DNA from: JAOAPY01 sp038237475
Lineage (GTDB): Bacteria > Acidobacteriota > Blastocatellia > Pyrinomonadales > Pyrinomonadaceae
Assembly (NCBI GenBank): GCA_038237475.1
Contig: JBBRYS010000006.1
Location: 186,001-250,000, forward strand
Length of the DNA stretch: 64,000 nucleotides
Reading direction: 5' to 3'
Below, in pieces: positions 17,798-24,308 of this stretch. The translations under genes were made by a program, and so were the position numbers. The notes under the pieces are model-generated. The model ran no database searches. It was given only the letters and a program-made list of their open reading frames with translations, and had not been told where the DNA came from. The stretch's first letter is position 1. The number at the start of each line of letters is the position of its first letter.

Positions 17798-19537
17798 TTG
17801 TTCCTCGCTAAACAAACAGTGTCTCAAAATAAAATCAATCACTTACTTGACCGCCTCGACGAAGCAAGACAGAGGTTCTCCGGCCCGGGCGCCCGCGCCT
17901 GCGAAGCCTTGTTATGCGAGTTGGCGCGAGCGGACTTTGCCGAGGCAGAGCCTTTGGTGCGTTATCATGAAGCGTTGCTGTTCCTGCGCGCGTATCCACA
18001 AAATGTAAGTCTGCTTAAGCTGGCTGAGGCGGAGTTAGCCGCATTTGCCGAGCGCGTGGAGAAGCTGCGCGAACGGGAAGCTGATCTCTCTTTGCTCGAG
18101 CAGCCGGAGGTGTCCGGGATCGCAGGAACGACGGTGACCGACGCTTTCGGATATTTCATCGTGCGCTGGCTCGTGCACATACAGCAGGGCCGGGTGACAC
18201 TGGATGACGACTGGATCGAAGACACGAACCGCCCTGCCGCAACCTGGCCGCGGTTCATGCCACTGCTAGACGAAGACGCGCTAGTCGAAGCCAACGTGCC
18301 TTACCGGGAATGGCTGTCTGCGGGCAAGCCGCGCAACCAGAGTGAGCTGCAGTGGTTAATTGAAAGATTTGAGTCGCTTCCGCACAGCGAAAGAGAGAAA
18401 GCTGAGCTCTATGATTCCCTGCAGCTCTATGTCCTCTGGCGGCCTGCTTATCGCGCTACGCGCACCGGTATGCGACTGGCACAGGGCGGGATTTTCTATC
18501 ACGATGAAGCTCTCATCCGACGTAGAGACGTTTCGCTCGCCGATGAATTGCGACAACCGCCACTGCGACTTGAAAAACTCTCTCCATCCGCAGGTCAAAA
18601 GATCCTCAACCTTACGCGCGAGACTTCCACGATTCGCTACCGCGAGCTTTACGGTTTCACTCACGGAGATGCCTCACGCGTAGTCAAGGCCAGTATCGGT
18701 CGCGGTGTCGATCTGTATATTGTGGGGGTGCCGCCCGCAAAGCGTTTGCCGTTGCGTGCATATCACGCGGCGATGATTTTTAAGAATGGGATTGCAGTCG
18801 GTTATTTTGAGGGACTGTCCCTTTGCGAGCGCATGGAAAGCGGCTTCAATTTTTACTACACGTTCCGTGAAGGTGAGACGGCCTGGATTTATGCTCGCAC
18901 GCTGAGCGTATTCAAAAAGCTTCTCGGCGTTTCAGTCTTTTCGATCGATCCTTATCAGGTTGGACACGAGAATGAAGAGGGCATCGAATCCGGCGCTTTT
19001 TGGTTCTATCGCAAGCTCGGTTTCCGGCCCAGCCGCAGTGAGTTACTCGAACTCACTCTGCGGGAGGAAAAGAAAATAGCGAGCCGCCCCGGGTATCGCA
19101 CACCGGCCCGCACTCTCCGCGAGCTTGCCGCTGGCTACATGATTCTTGAAACTTCGACTGAGCCGCGAGGCGATTGGGATAAATTTCAGGTGCGCGAAAT
19201 TGGCATGGCGGTGCAGCGAAGGATGGCCTCCAGTTTCGCGGGCGATCCCGTTGCGACACGTCAGCGATCGCTTCAGAAGGTAATCCGGGCGTTGGACCTG
19301 TCAAGGTACGGATGGAAACCCGCAGAGGAGAGCGCGCTGCAAGAGTTCGCCCTAGTGCTGGCTCTGATTCCGGATCTTGCTGAGTGGAGCGAGCCAGAGA
19401 AGGCGCAGGTGGTGAAGGTCATTCGCGCGAAAGCGTCGCCGGACGAAGCAAAGTATTTGCGCTTGCTGCAGCAGCACTCGCGCCTGCGCCGGGAATTAAT
19501 CACGCTTGGCTCAGACAAATCAAGCGCTTCGTCTTAA
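17798..19537 (+). CDS. Unrecognised 579-aa protein with a GNAT-like segment
   Basis: The frame opens with TTG 17798; GTG 17819 is another possible start and no early ATG exists. The N-terminal ~200 residues are helical with charged repeats (EKLREREADLSLLE). Around residues 315-412 there is AAMIFKNGIAVGYFEGLSL, then GHENEEGIESGAFWFYRKLG. The alternating strands and the FYRKLGF ending resemble the C-terminal half of GNAT acetyltransferases. The last ~170 residues are again helical. There is no signal peptide or membrane segment. The function is unknown; acyl transfer is only a structural guess. Its stop overlaps the convergent ftcD stop by 4 bp. Confidence 0.6.
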   Translation: MFLAKQTVSQNKINHLLDRLDEARQRFSGPGARACEALLCELARADFAEAEPLVRYHEALLFLRAYPQNVSLLKLAEAELAAFAERVEKLREREADLSLLEQPEVSGIAGTTVTDAFGYFIVRWLVHIQQGRVTLDDDWIEDTNRPAATWPRFMPLLDEDALVEANVPYREWLSAGKPRNQSELQWLIERFESLPHSEREKAELYDSLQLYVLWRPAYRATRTGMRLAQGGIFYHDEALIRRRDVSLADELRQPPLRLEKLSPSAGQKILNLTRETSTIRYRELYGFTHGDASRVVKASIGRGVDLYIVGVPPAKRLPLRAYHAAMIFKNGIAVGYFEGLSLCERMESGFNFYYTFREGETAWIYARTLSVFKKLLGVSVFSIDPYQVGHENEEGIESGAFWFYRKLGFRPSRSELLELTLREEKKIASRPGYRTPARTLRELAAGYMILETSTEPRGDWDKFQVREIGMAVQRRMASSFAGDPVATRQRSLQKVIRALDLSRYGWKPAEESALQEFALVLALIPDLAEWSEPEKAQVVKVIRAKASPDEAKYLRLLQQHSRLRRELITLGSDKSSASS

Positions 19538-20460
19538 CCGTTGACCTTGTTCAGCAGCTTCATTCGATTCTCAAGCACTGTCTCGTTGGTGAAATTTTCA
19601 AGTAACGGGAAGTAGGCCGCGGTCTTGTCCAGAGCTGCTTCCGGCACCAGTCCCACAATTTCAGCGCTGAGAATTTCAACGCCACGTAGGCTCGCTTCCC
19701 TGCGCACGGCCAGGAAAGCCTGCGCCATTCCAGTTACTTCATAGTTAATCAGGTTCATCGAAACCTGGGCGATGCCGCGTGACTTGAGTTCGAACCCGAG
19801 CGCCTTTAATGACGGTAACCCACCATCGCGTTCACGCACAGCGCTCGCGATCTGTCGCGCCTTGACGATGTCACTGCTGCGCAAGTTCACGTTGAAGGCA
19901 ATTAGAAATGGGCGCGCGCCGACGGCAATCGCGCCTGCGCTCCGGTGAAGTTTTTTGTCCCCCACATCGGGTGCGCGCTCGAGATCTGATCCAATCAGAA
20001 CGGCGAGTTCTTCAAATCCGTGACGCCGCACCTGCTCCAGTCTCGCTCGCTCGGGTCTTAACGCGGCTTGCTCATAAAAGTAAACAGGAATGCCGAGCTC
20101 TCCGGCTATTCGCTGTCCGGCATGATGGGCTAGCTGCACACACTCTGCCATTGTCACTCCGCGCACCGGTACGAACGGCAAAACGTCCGTCGCCCCAAGA
20201 CGTGGATGCACGCCCACATGGTGTCGCAGGTCGATCAGTTCCGCGGCCTTGGCTACGACGCTGACGGCGGCTTCGACAATGTTCTCCGGAGGTGCGACAA
20301 AAGTAATGACCGAGCGATTGTGATCTGGATCGAGATGAGTCCCCAGAACGACAGCCGCAGAGACTGACTCAATCGCTTCACTGAGAGTCTCGACGACTTC
20401 CGGTCGTCGGCCCTCACTAAAATTTGGCACGCACTCTACAATTCGATTCATCGAAGCCAT
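19534..20460 (-). CDS. ftcD: Glutamate formimidoyltransferase (single-domain)
   Basis: A 308-aa protein covering only the formiminotransferase domain, without the cyclodeaminase half found in animal FTCD. Diagnostic stretches are NRIVECVPNFSEGRR, GTHLDPDHNRSV, LRHHVGVHPRLGATDVLPFVP and GVEILSAEIVGLVPEAAL. The family's conserved start is at MNRIVE, so the true start may be the ATG at 20451 instead of 20460. It transfers the formimino group of formiminoglutamate to tetrahydrofolate in histidine degradation. No hut genes are adjacent. It marks the left border of the accessory island. Confidence 0.88.
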   Translation of the reverse strand: MASMNRIVECVPNFSEGRRPEVVETLSEAIESVSAAVVLGTHLDPDHNRSVITFVAPPENIVEAAVSVVAKAAELIDLRHHVGVHPRLGATDVLPFVPVRGVTMAECVQLAHHAGQRIAGELGIPVYFYEQAALRPERARLEQVRRHGFEELAVLIGSDLERAPDVGDKKLHRSAGAIAVGARPFLIAFNVNLRSSDIVKARQIASAVRERDGGLPSLKALGFELKSRGIAQVSMNLINYEVTGMAQAFLAVRREASLRGVEILSAEIVGLVPEAALDKTAAYFPLLENFTNETVLENRMKLLNKVNG

Positions 20461-20743
20461 CCGCTTTCACCGCGACTCGGAAGACTACCACCCTCAACCG
20501 TTACAAGGTAGTCGGAAATCAGCCTGGGGCAGGCTGAACTGACAACATCAACTGCCAGCCGTAGCGCCTTATCTCATCGCCGAGTCGCGCCTCAAAATTT
20601 GGGCTGCCTCTTATTTTTTTTCGATCCCTCCCCGGATGTTCGTTCCTTTTTACCGTATTTCCGGGCTTTGCCTAATAAGTCGGGATTCGAGGTGAGTTTT
20701 TGGGCAGGCTAGTTATTTTTTGGGCAGAAGGTTACTTTGGATC

Positions 20744-20772
20744 TTGATTCCCTAGAGTCCAGAGACTATGAT
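20744..20772 (+). promoter_or_regulatory. Strong predicted sigma70-type promoter of the dCTP deaminase cassette
   Basis: TTGATT (20744-20749), exactly 17 bp, then TATGAT (20767-20772); ten of twelve hexamer bases match consensus. It is the best promoter I found in the window and points to the 85-aa gene at 20888, leaving a leader of roughly 105 nt. Confidence 0.65.
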
Positions 20773-20781
20773 TAGCGCATC

Positions 20782-20822
20782 CGTATACTAGACGCCCCAC
20801 AGGATGGGGTATCGCTTATACG
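20782..20822 (+). promoter_or_regulatory. Hairpin in the leader downstream of the promoter
   Basis: CGTATA (20782-20787) pairs with TATACG (20817-20822), and an inner CCCCA/TGGGG-type stem closes around ACAGGA. It starts at or just after the expected transcription start, so it would be an RNA 5' structure or a dyad-symmetric operator. No U-tract follows immediately, so a terminator or attenuator is less likely. Confidence 0.45.
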
Positions 20823-20887
20823 TGGAAGAGATTTCTTCCTCATAGTTTTATATAGGGAAACTTTCCACACGCGAGGAGTCTAGAATA

Positions 20888-21145
20888 ATGAGTTCATGGC
20901 TGAAATGCACCTTAGAACCGGGTATGCTTCCCGGCGAATATGCTGTTGAGATGGATACTTCCGAGGCCGGAAGAATCTCTTTATTCGCGCCTGAAGATAA
21001 GGTAAGACCGGATCAAGGCTTGGTTCGGGTAGAAGTGCTTCAAGACAATAACGGCGGCGGCGTTGTGGTGCGCCTTCCTGCTTCTCCATTCGAAATTACA
21101 TCTCGAAACGTGAAAGTACCTCGAAACTCTATCAGGTTCGAATGA
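20888..21145 (+). CDS. Unrecognised 85-aa protein coupled to dCTP deaminase
   Basis: ATG 20888 has a GAGGAG site 9 nt upstream. The product is acidic and beta-rich in appearance: an N-terminal MSSWLKCTLEPGMLPGEYA, then short alternating hydrophobic stretches (RISLFAPEDKV, GLVRVEVLQD, GGVVVRLPAS) and a final KVPRNSIRFE. There is no signal peptide, membrane segment or known motif. Its TGA overlaps the ATG of the deaminase (ATGA, 21142-21145), a classic translational coupling arrangement that implies related function or a protein partner in fixed ratio. I do not recognise the family. A small SH3-like or beta-barrel fold is a guess. Confidence 0.72.
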   Translation: MSSWLKCTLEPGMLPGEYAVEMDTSEAGRISLFAPEDKVRPDQGLVRVEVLQDNNGGGVVVRLPASPFEITSRNVKVPRNSIRFE

Positions 21146-21714
21146 TCCTCAGTAACATTGAAATACACAAAGCGATTGATGACGGTCGCTTAATAATTAC
21201 CCCAGATCCTCAACCTCGCGACTCTGACTTAACGGGCTGCCCGTATGGCACTACGGCAGTCGATCTTCATTTAAGCAAGTTCCTCGCTATCCCTGAAGGT
21301 GGCCCCTATGTATTTGATTTGAGAAAGGGAGGCATTGCGTCGTTTCTTTCAAAAATCAGTAAGCACTCTGAGATACCTGCTGCCGGACACATTCTTGAGC
21401 CGAATAAATTTGTTTTAGGAAACACGCAAGAAAGGGTAAAGCTTCCAATCGAGGGGGGGCTAGCCGCCAGAATTGAAGGGAAAAGCTCATTCGCTCGATG
21501 CGGGTTATTAGTCCACTTTACCGCTCCGACCGTTCATGCCGGGTTTGACGGAACACTTACGCTTGAAATGATTAACCTGGGAACGGTTGGGATTGTGTTA
21601 TTCGAAGGCTTGGCGATCTGCCAGTTAATTCTTGAGTCCGTTATTGGCGCTCCCCAACCGCACGATAGTCAATTTCAAGGTCAAGCAACACCCTCTGGAA
21701 CCGCAAAGAACTAG
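21142..21714 (+). CDS. dcd: dCTP deaminase (dCTP deaminase/dUTPase superfamily)
   Basis: A 190-aa protein, close to the ~190-aa family norm. The trimeric dCTP deaminase core is intact: IEGKSSFARCGLLVHFTA (Ser and Arg substrate ligands, about S116 and R119), HAGFDGTLTLEMINLG (catalytic Glu about E142) and ICQLIL near the C-terminus. The reaction is dCTP + H2O to dUTP + NH3; some homologues also split dUTP. Housekeeping copies feed dTTP synthesis, and other members act in anti-phage nucleotide depletion. Here it follows the 85-aa gene by a 4-bp overlap, in an AT-richer stretch next to transposase debris. This suggests horizontal acquisition and makes a defence role possible but unproven. Confidence 0.85.
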   Translation: MILSNIEIHKAIDDGRLIITPDPQPRDSDLTGCPYGTTAVDLHLSKFLAIPEGGPYVFDLRKGGIASFLSKISKHSEIPAAGHILEPNKFVLGNTQERVKLPIEGGLAARIEGKSSFARCGLLVHFTAPTVHAGFDGTLTLEMINLGTVGIVLFEGLAICQLILESVIGAPQPHDSQFQGQATPSGTAKN

Positions 21715-21726
21715 TCTGCATTCGGT

Positions 21727-22416
21727 CTACGATGCCTCCCAAAACTCAGGCTTGATATTCAATTCAAATATGCTCTGAATCAGACAACAGATGTTGTGAC
21801 AAAGCACTTTGCATAACGCCTCGTTGATCTGGGCAGTTTTCGTTTTGCTTCGCAGGGCAATTCCGAATTTCGCTTTGATCATATGGAACGTCGTTTCGAC
21901 ATTTGATCGCTTGTGGTATTGCTGCATGAAGCGTTCGGTGTTGTAGCTGTATAGGTGAAACATCTGCTTCCAGATAGCAGAGCGCGACGTGCGCGTTTTC
22001 TGCGTGCTGTCTTCTGTAACGCTGTTTTTCTTGAATGGAATGTAGGGCTGAGCGTGATTGTCAACGACTGTTTGAAGGTTCGCAATGGACAGCTAGGCTT
22101 TATCCGCGCTGATTTCCTGCATTACAAAATTCTTTGCTGTCGCTTCTACTAAGGGCTTGAACTGTGGGCTGTCAGCTTCATAGCCTCCTGTGATTTGGAC
22201 CGCCGTAACGATGTTGGTTTTGACACCGCACATGAGATGGCATTTGATGAACTGTTTCTTTTTAATCAGGTGAGGGTTGGTGTACTTCGCGTGCATCCAT
22301 TGGACAAAGCAAGAGGCAGAAAAGCCCGACGAATCAACCGCGAGATCCGACTCGATAGCTGTAAGCGGCAAGCTGCTTTCCTCAATCAGCATCTTAAGGT
22401 AGGGCGTCAAAGCCAC
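21727..22416 (-). pseudogene. Transposase remnant (DDE, IS4/IS5-like), amber-interrupted and 5'-truncated
   Basis: One reading frame runs from 22416 to 21727 with a single in-frame TAG at 22093-22095. The upstream part contains ESDLAVDSSGFSASCFVQW (first catalytic Asp region) and HLMCGVKTNIVTAVQIT. The TAG falls in ISADKA*LSIANL, where this family normally has Tyr, so a TAC/TAT to TAG change is the simplest reading. The downstream part has the C-terminal E-motif region YHKRSNVETTFHMIKAKFG and LRSKTKTAQINEALCKVLCHN. The N-terminal ~100-150 residues of such transposases are missing. The frame stays open to about 22430, where it meets another gene fragment. No terminal inverted repeats were found. 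Confidence 0.8.
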
Positions 22417-22418
22417 CT

Positions 22419-22595
22419 CTAGGGTATCAATATTTTTGAGCTTGTCGGGTCTCGCAGGAGCAGCCCGTACATGCCACCGGCGATATGATCCCTATCTGTT
22501 TGAACAATACAAAAAATCCGCGACTTGCGCTTCTTTTCTAAGCTCTTAACGGACTTCTGAAAGGCGATTTGAGCTTTTTCTATCTCTGTGGCCAT
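22419..22595 (-). pseudogene. Truncated 5' gene fragment at the transposase border
   Basis: ATG 22595 has a strong GGGAGG ribosome site 9 nt upstream, so this looks like a genuine gene start. Only 58 codons follow before the frame runs into the transposase remnant and stops. The visible protein is helical and basic, then a strand-like RIFCIVQTDRDHIAGG. That layout weakly recalls the start of Clp-fold serine proteinases of the SDH/SppA type, but this is a low-confidence impression. The rest of the gene seems to have been lost when the mobile element inserted or was partially deleted. Confidence 0.5.
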
Positions 22596-23079
22596 GGATA
22601 AGATCCTCCCGCGAGGGATACTTGAGCGTTTATGTAAGCGGGTATATATCATGATTCCCGACCAAATCTCAACGGCCCACGGGCGACTTCTTGGGCAAGC
22701 ATCCGTCTTTCTAGGTAAACCCGACTATTTAAACAAAGCCGTATTTCCGGATACCTTGTAACCACTGTATATCTCCTAACCAAATTCGGTTTCTCTAAGA
22801 ATAGCGGCAGAATGGGACTTTCCCGGCCATTTTGAAAAACCTGTATACGAGCTAACCAAATTTTAGCTGAGAATCCGAGTCATTACGCAAGATCCATTGG
22901 GCAGCTAAATTATACTAGTTAAAGAGATTAGAAGTACCAGCGCACTCTCCGGCTAGAGCGGAACGAGAATTGATATAAAAGTAGTGAACGACAACACAGG
23001 TTCTCTGAAACCGGGGAGGGACATTGAATGCGATACTCAATGCCGGACTCAGTGGACGCAATACGATGGAGATTTAACG
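22596..23079. other. AT-rich non-coding stretch before the type III PKS-like gene
   Basis: About 480 bp with no gene I can support. An open frame from GTG 22984 extends the following gene upstream by 32 codons, but its composition is not protein-like. The region carries the pair of spaced direct repeats at 22766-22862, A/T-rich words (TTATACTAG near 22911) and, at the right end, GGAG 8 nt before ATG 23080. It is the right edge of the accessory island. Confidence 0.5.
22766..22862 (+). repeat. Pair of 21-bp gapped direct repeats (TGTATA-N4-CTAACCAAATT)
   Basis: Copy 1 is at 22766-22786 and copy 2 at 22842-22862, 76 bp apart start to start. Each has TGTATA, four variable bases (TCTC or CGAG) and CTAACCAAATT, 17 of 17 fixed bases identical. 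Copy 2 additionally lies in an inverted repeat AGCTAA/TTAGCT. The gapped identity is typical of a two-half-site DNA-binding protein site; a leftover of the mobile element is the alternative. Confidence 0.6.
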
Positions 23080-24213
23080 ATGATTAATTTGATGTCGGCG
23101 GCGACGGCCACGCCCCAACACATGTTTTCGACAACTGAGCTGGTAGCTTCGTTGATGCATAAGCTCTCCCCTGAGCTGATCAACACAATTTGCAGTTTGG
23201 GAGTCGATAAGCGTTATTCAGTCATGGATAATTATCCCGAGTTCCTTGAGGGTGCAGTAAAGAACCCGGGCAACTCAACTACCGGTCTGGGTGTCGATGC
23301 CACTAAACGCTGTGTCGAAGAATGGGGTGGCGACCCTTCTCAGATCGGTTTACTGATTGCTGCCACGAATACACCCGACCAGATGCTGCCTTGCCTGGCT
23401 TCAGAAGTGATGGCGCAGACTCATGGATTATTGTCGCGTTCCCTGCGGACCGTCAGCATGCAGTCGCAGGGGTGCTCGGTGTTATTAAAGTCTGTGGAGG
23501 TCGCGCAATGGTATCTCGCGGCGAATCCAAACAAACTGGCCATCGTCCTGATGTCGGAAGCACACACTCCTTTTGTTGCTCCCCTGCTGGCCCCGGAATT
23601 TTTCGGCTACCGCGAGCTGGTACGCTCGCGCAAGGATGGAAAAATCGATGCGGCAACTTTTGACAAACAGCGGTTGGATACAACCTTCGTGATCCAATCA
23701 ATGCTCTTCGGCGATGGCGCGGTGGCGATGCTGATTGGTCACCAGGAGGGCAAACCGGCGTTTGGACCAATTTCGCATTTAACGAATGACCAAATCGAGG
23801 ACGTTAATCTGCTTTCAATGACGGCGAATAGTGCGCACCCATTGTTAAAGGGCAGGGCTCAATATTTTATGCGGCCGAACGTGCCCAACCGTGGAGCCCA
23901 CTATGCGGTTACCACCGTCAATGACGTTTTGGACCATCCGGATTCGCCGGTCTCCAACCTGGGCCAGGTTGACGATTGTCTGATTCACACCGGCAGCAAG
24001 AAGATTCTTGATGGAGTCTGCTCGCAGCTGAATCTTGAAAAAGACTCGCCCAAGGTAAGCGGTTCTTACGAACTGCTTAAGAACTACGGCAACCTCTCAA
24101 GCGCCTCGACCGGGTTTATGCTCGCCGCCAAGGACGAATGGACAGGCCCGGCAATGGTGGTTGGGTTTGGGGTTGGCTTTACCGCCAGCGCAGGAGTGAT
24201 GAGTCTGAACTGA
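23080..24213 (+). CDS. Chalcone-synthase-like thiolase-fold enzyme (type III PKS / KAS III family)
   Basis: About 377 aa from ATG 23080, which has GGAG 8 nt upstream. The condensing-enzyme triad is visible: Cys about 132 in SMQSQGCSVLLKS, His about 303 in CLIHTGSKKILDGV, and Asn about 338 in KNYGNLSSASTGFML. The Cys-His-Asn order with YGNLSSAS is as in plant-type chalcone synthases and FabH-like enzymes; size and the C-terminal GFGVGFTASAG loop suit a type III polyketide synthase. Likely chemistry is decarboxylative or Claisen condensation of acyl-CoA units. No tailoring methyltransferase or oxidase sits beside it, so the product (for example an alkylpyrone or resorcinol) cannot be inferred. 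A good terminator follows. Confidence 0.75.
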   Translation: MINLMSAATATPQHMFSTTELVASLMHKLSPELINTICSLGVDKRYSVMDNYPEFLEGAVKNPGNSTTGLGVDATKRCVEEWGGDPSQIGLLIAATNTPDQMLPCLASEVMAQTHGLLSRSLRTVSMQSQGCSVLLKSVEVAQWYLAANPNKLAIVLMSEAHTPFVAPLLAPEFFGYRELVRSRKDGKIDAATFDKQRLDTTFVIQSMLFGDGAVAMLIGHQEGKPAFGPISHLTNDQIEDVNLLSMTANSAHPLLKGRAQYFMRPNVPNRGAHYAVTTVNDVLDHPDSPVSNLGQVDDCLIHTGSKKILDGVCSQLNLEKDSPKVSGSYELLKNYGNLSSASTGFMLAAKDEWTGPAMVVGFGVGFTASAGVMSLN

Positions 24214-24240
24214 TCCTCATTTAACGTGCTGATTCATAGT

Positions 24241-24276
24241 GAAATGCCGGCCGCGATGGCTGGCATTTCCTTTTCC
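24241..24276 (+). terminator. Intrinsic terminator after the type III PKS-like gene
   Basis: A 12-bp stem (24241-24252 with 24258-24269, one G-U pair) with a five-base loop, followed by CTTTTCCG. It lies between convergent genes and on the plus strand closes the condensing-enzyme transcript. Confidence 0.75.
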
Positions 24277-24308
24277 GATTGATCGATTGCCAACTCACTG
24301 AGCACAGG

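Larger units (their letters stand above)
20461..20887. other. Leader region of the dCTP deaminase cassette
   Basis: These 427 bp contain no gene I can support. The left third resembles local composition; from about 20,600 rightwards the sequence becomes visibly T-rich (runs of T8, T6 and T5). The right half holds the promoter (20744-20772), a hairpin (20782-20822) and a GAGGAG ribosome site (20873-20878). Confidence 0.5.

Noticed and set aside
22093..22095. Amber codon in the transposase read as pyrrolysine or other recoding
   Set aside because: The position is Tyr in relatives and the gene is also 5'-truncated; a nonsense mutation explains it and no recoding machinery is seen.
22984..23079. 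GTG-initiated N-terminal extension of the type III PKS-like protein
   Set aside because: No ribosome site at the GTG, non-homologous hydrophilic residues, and a good GGAG before ATG 23080.
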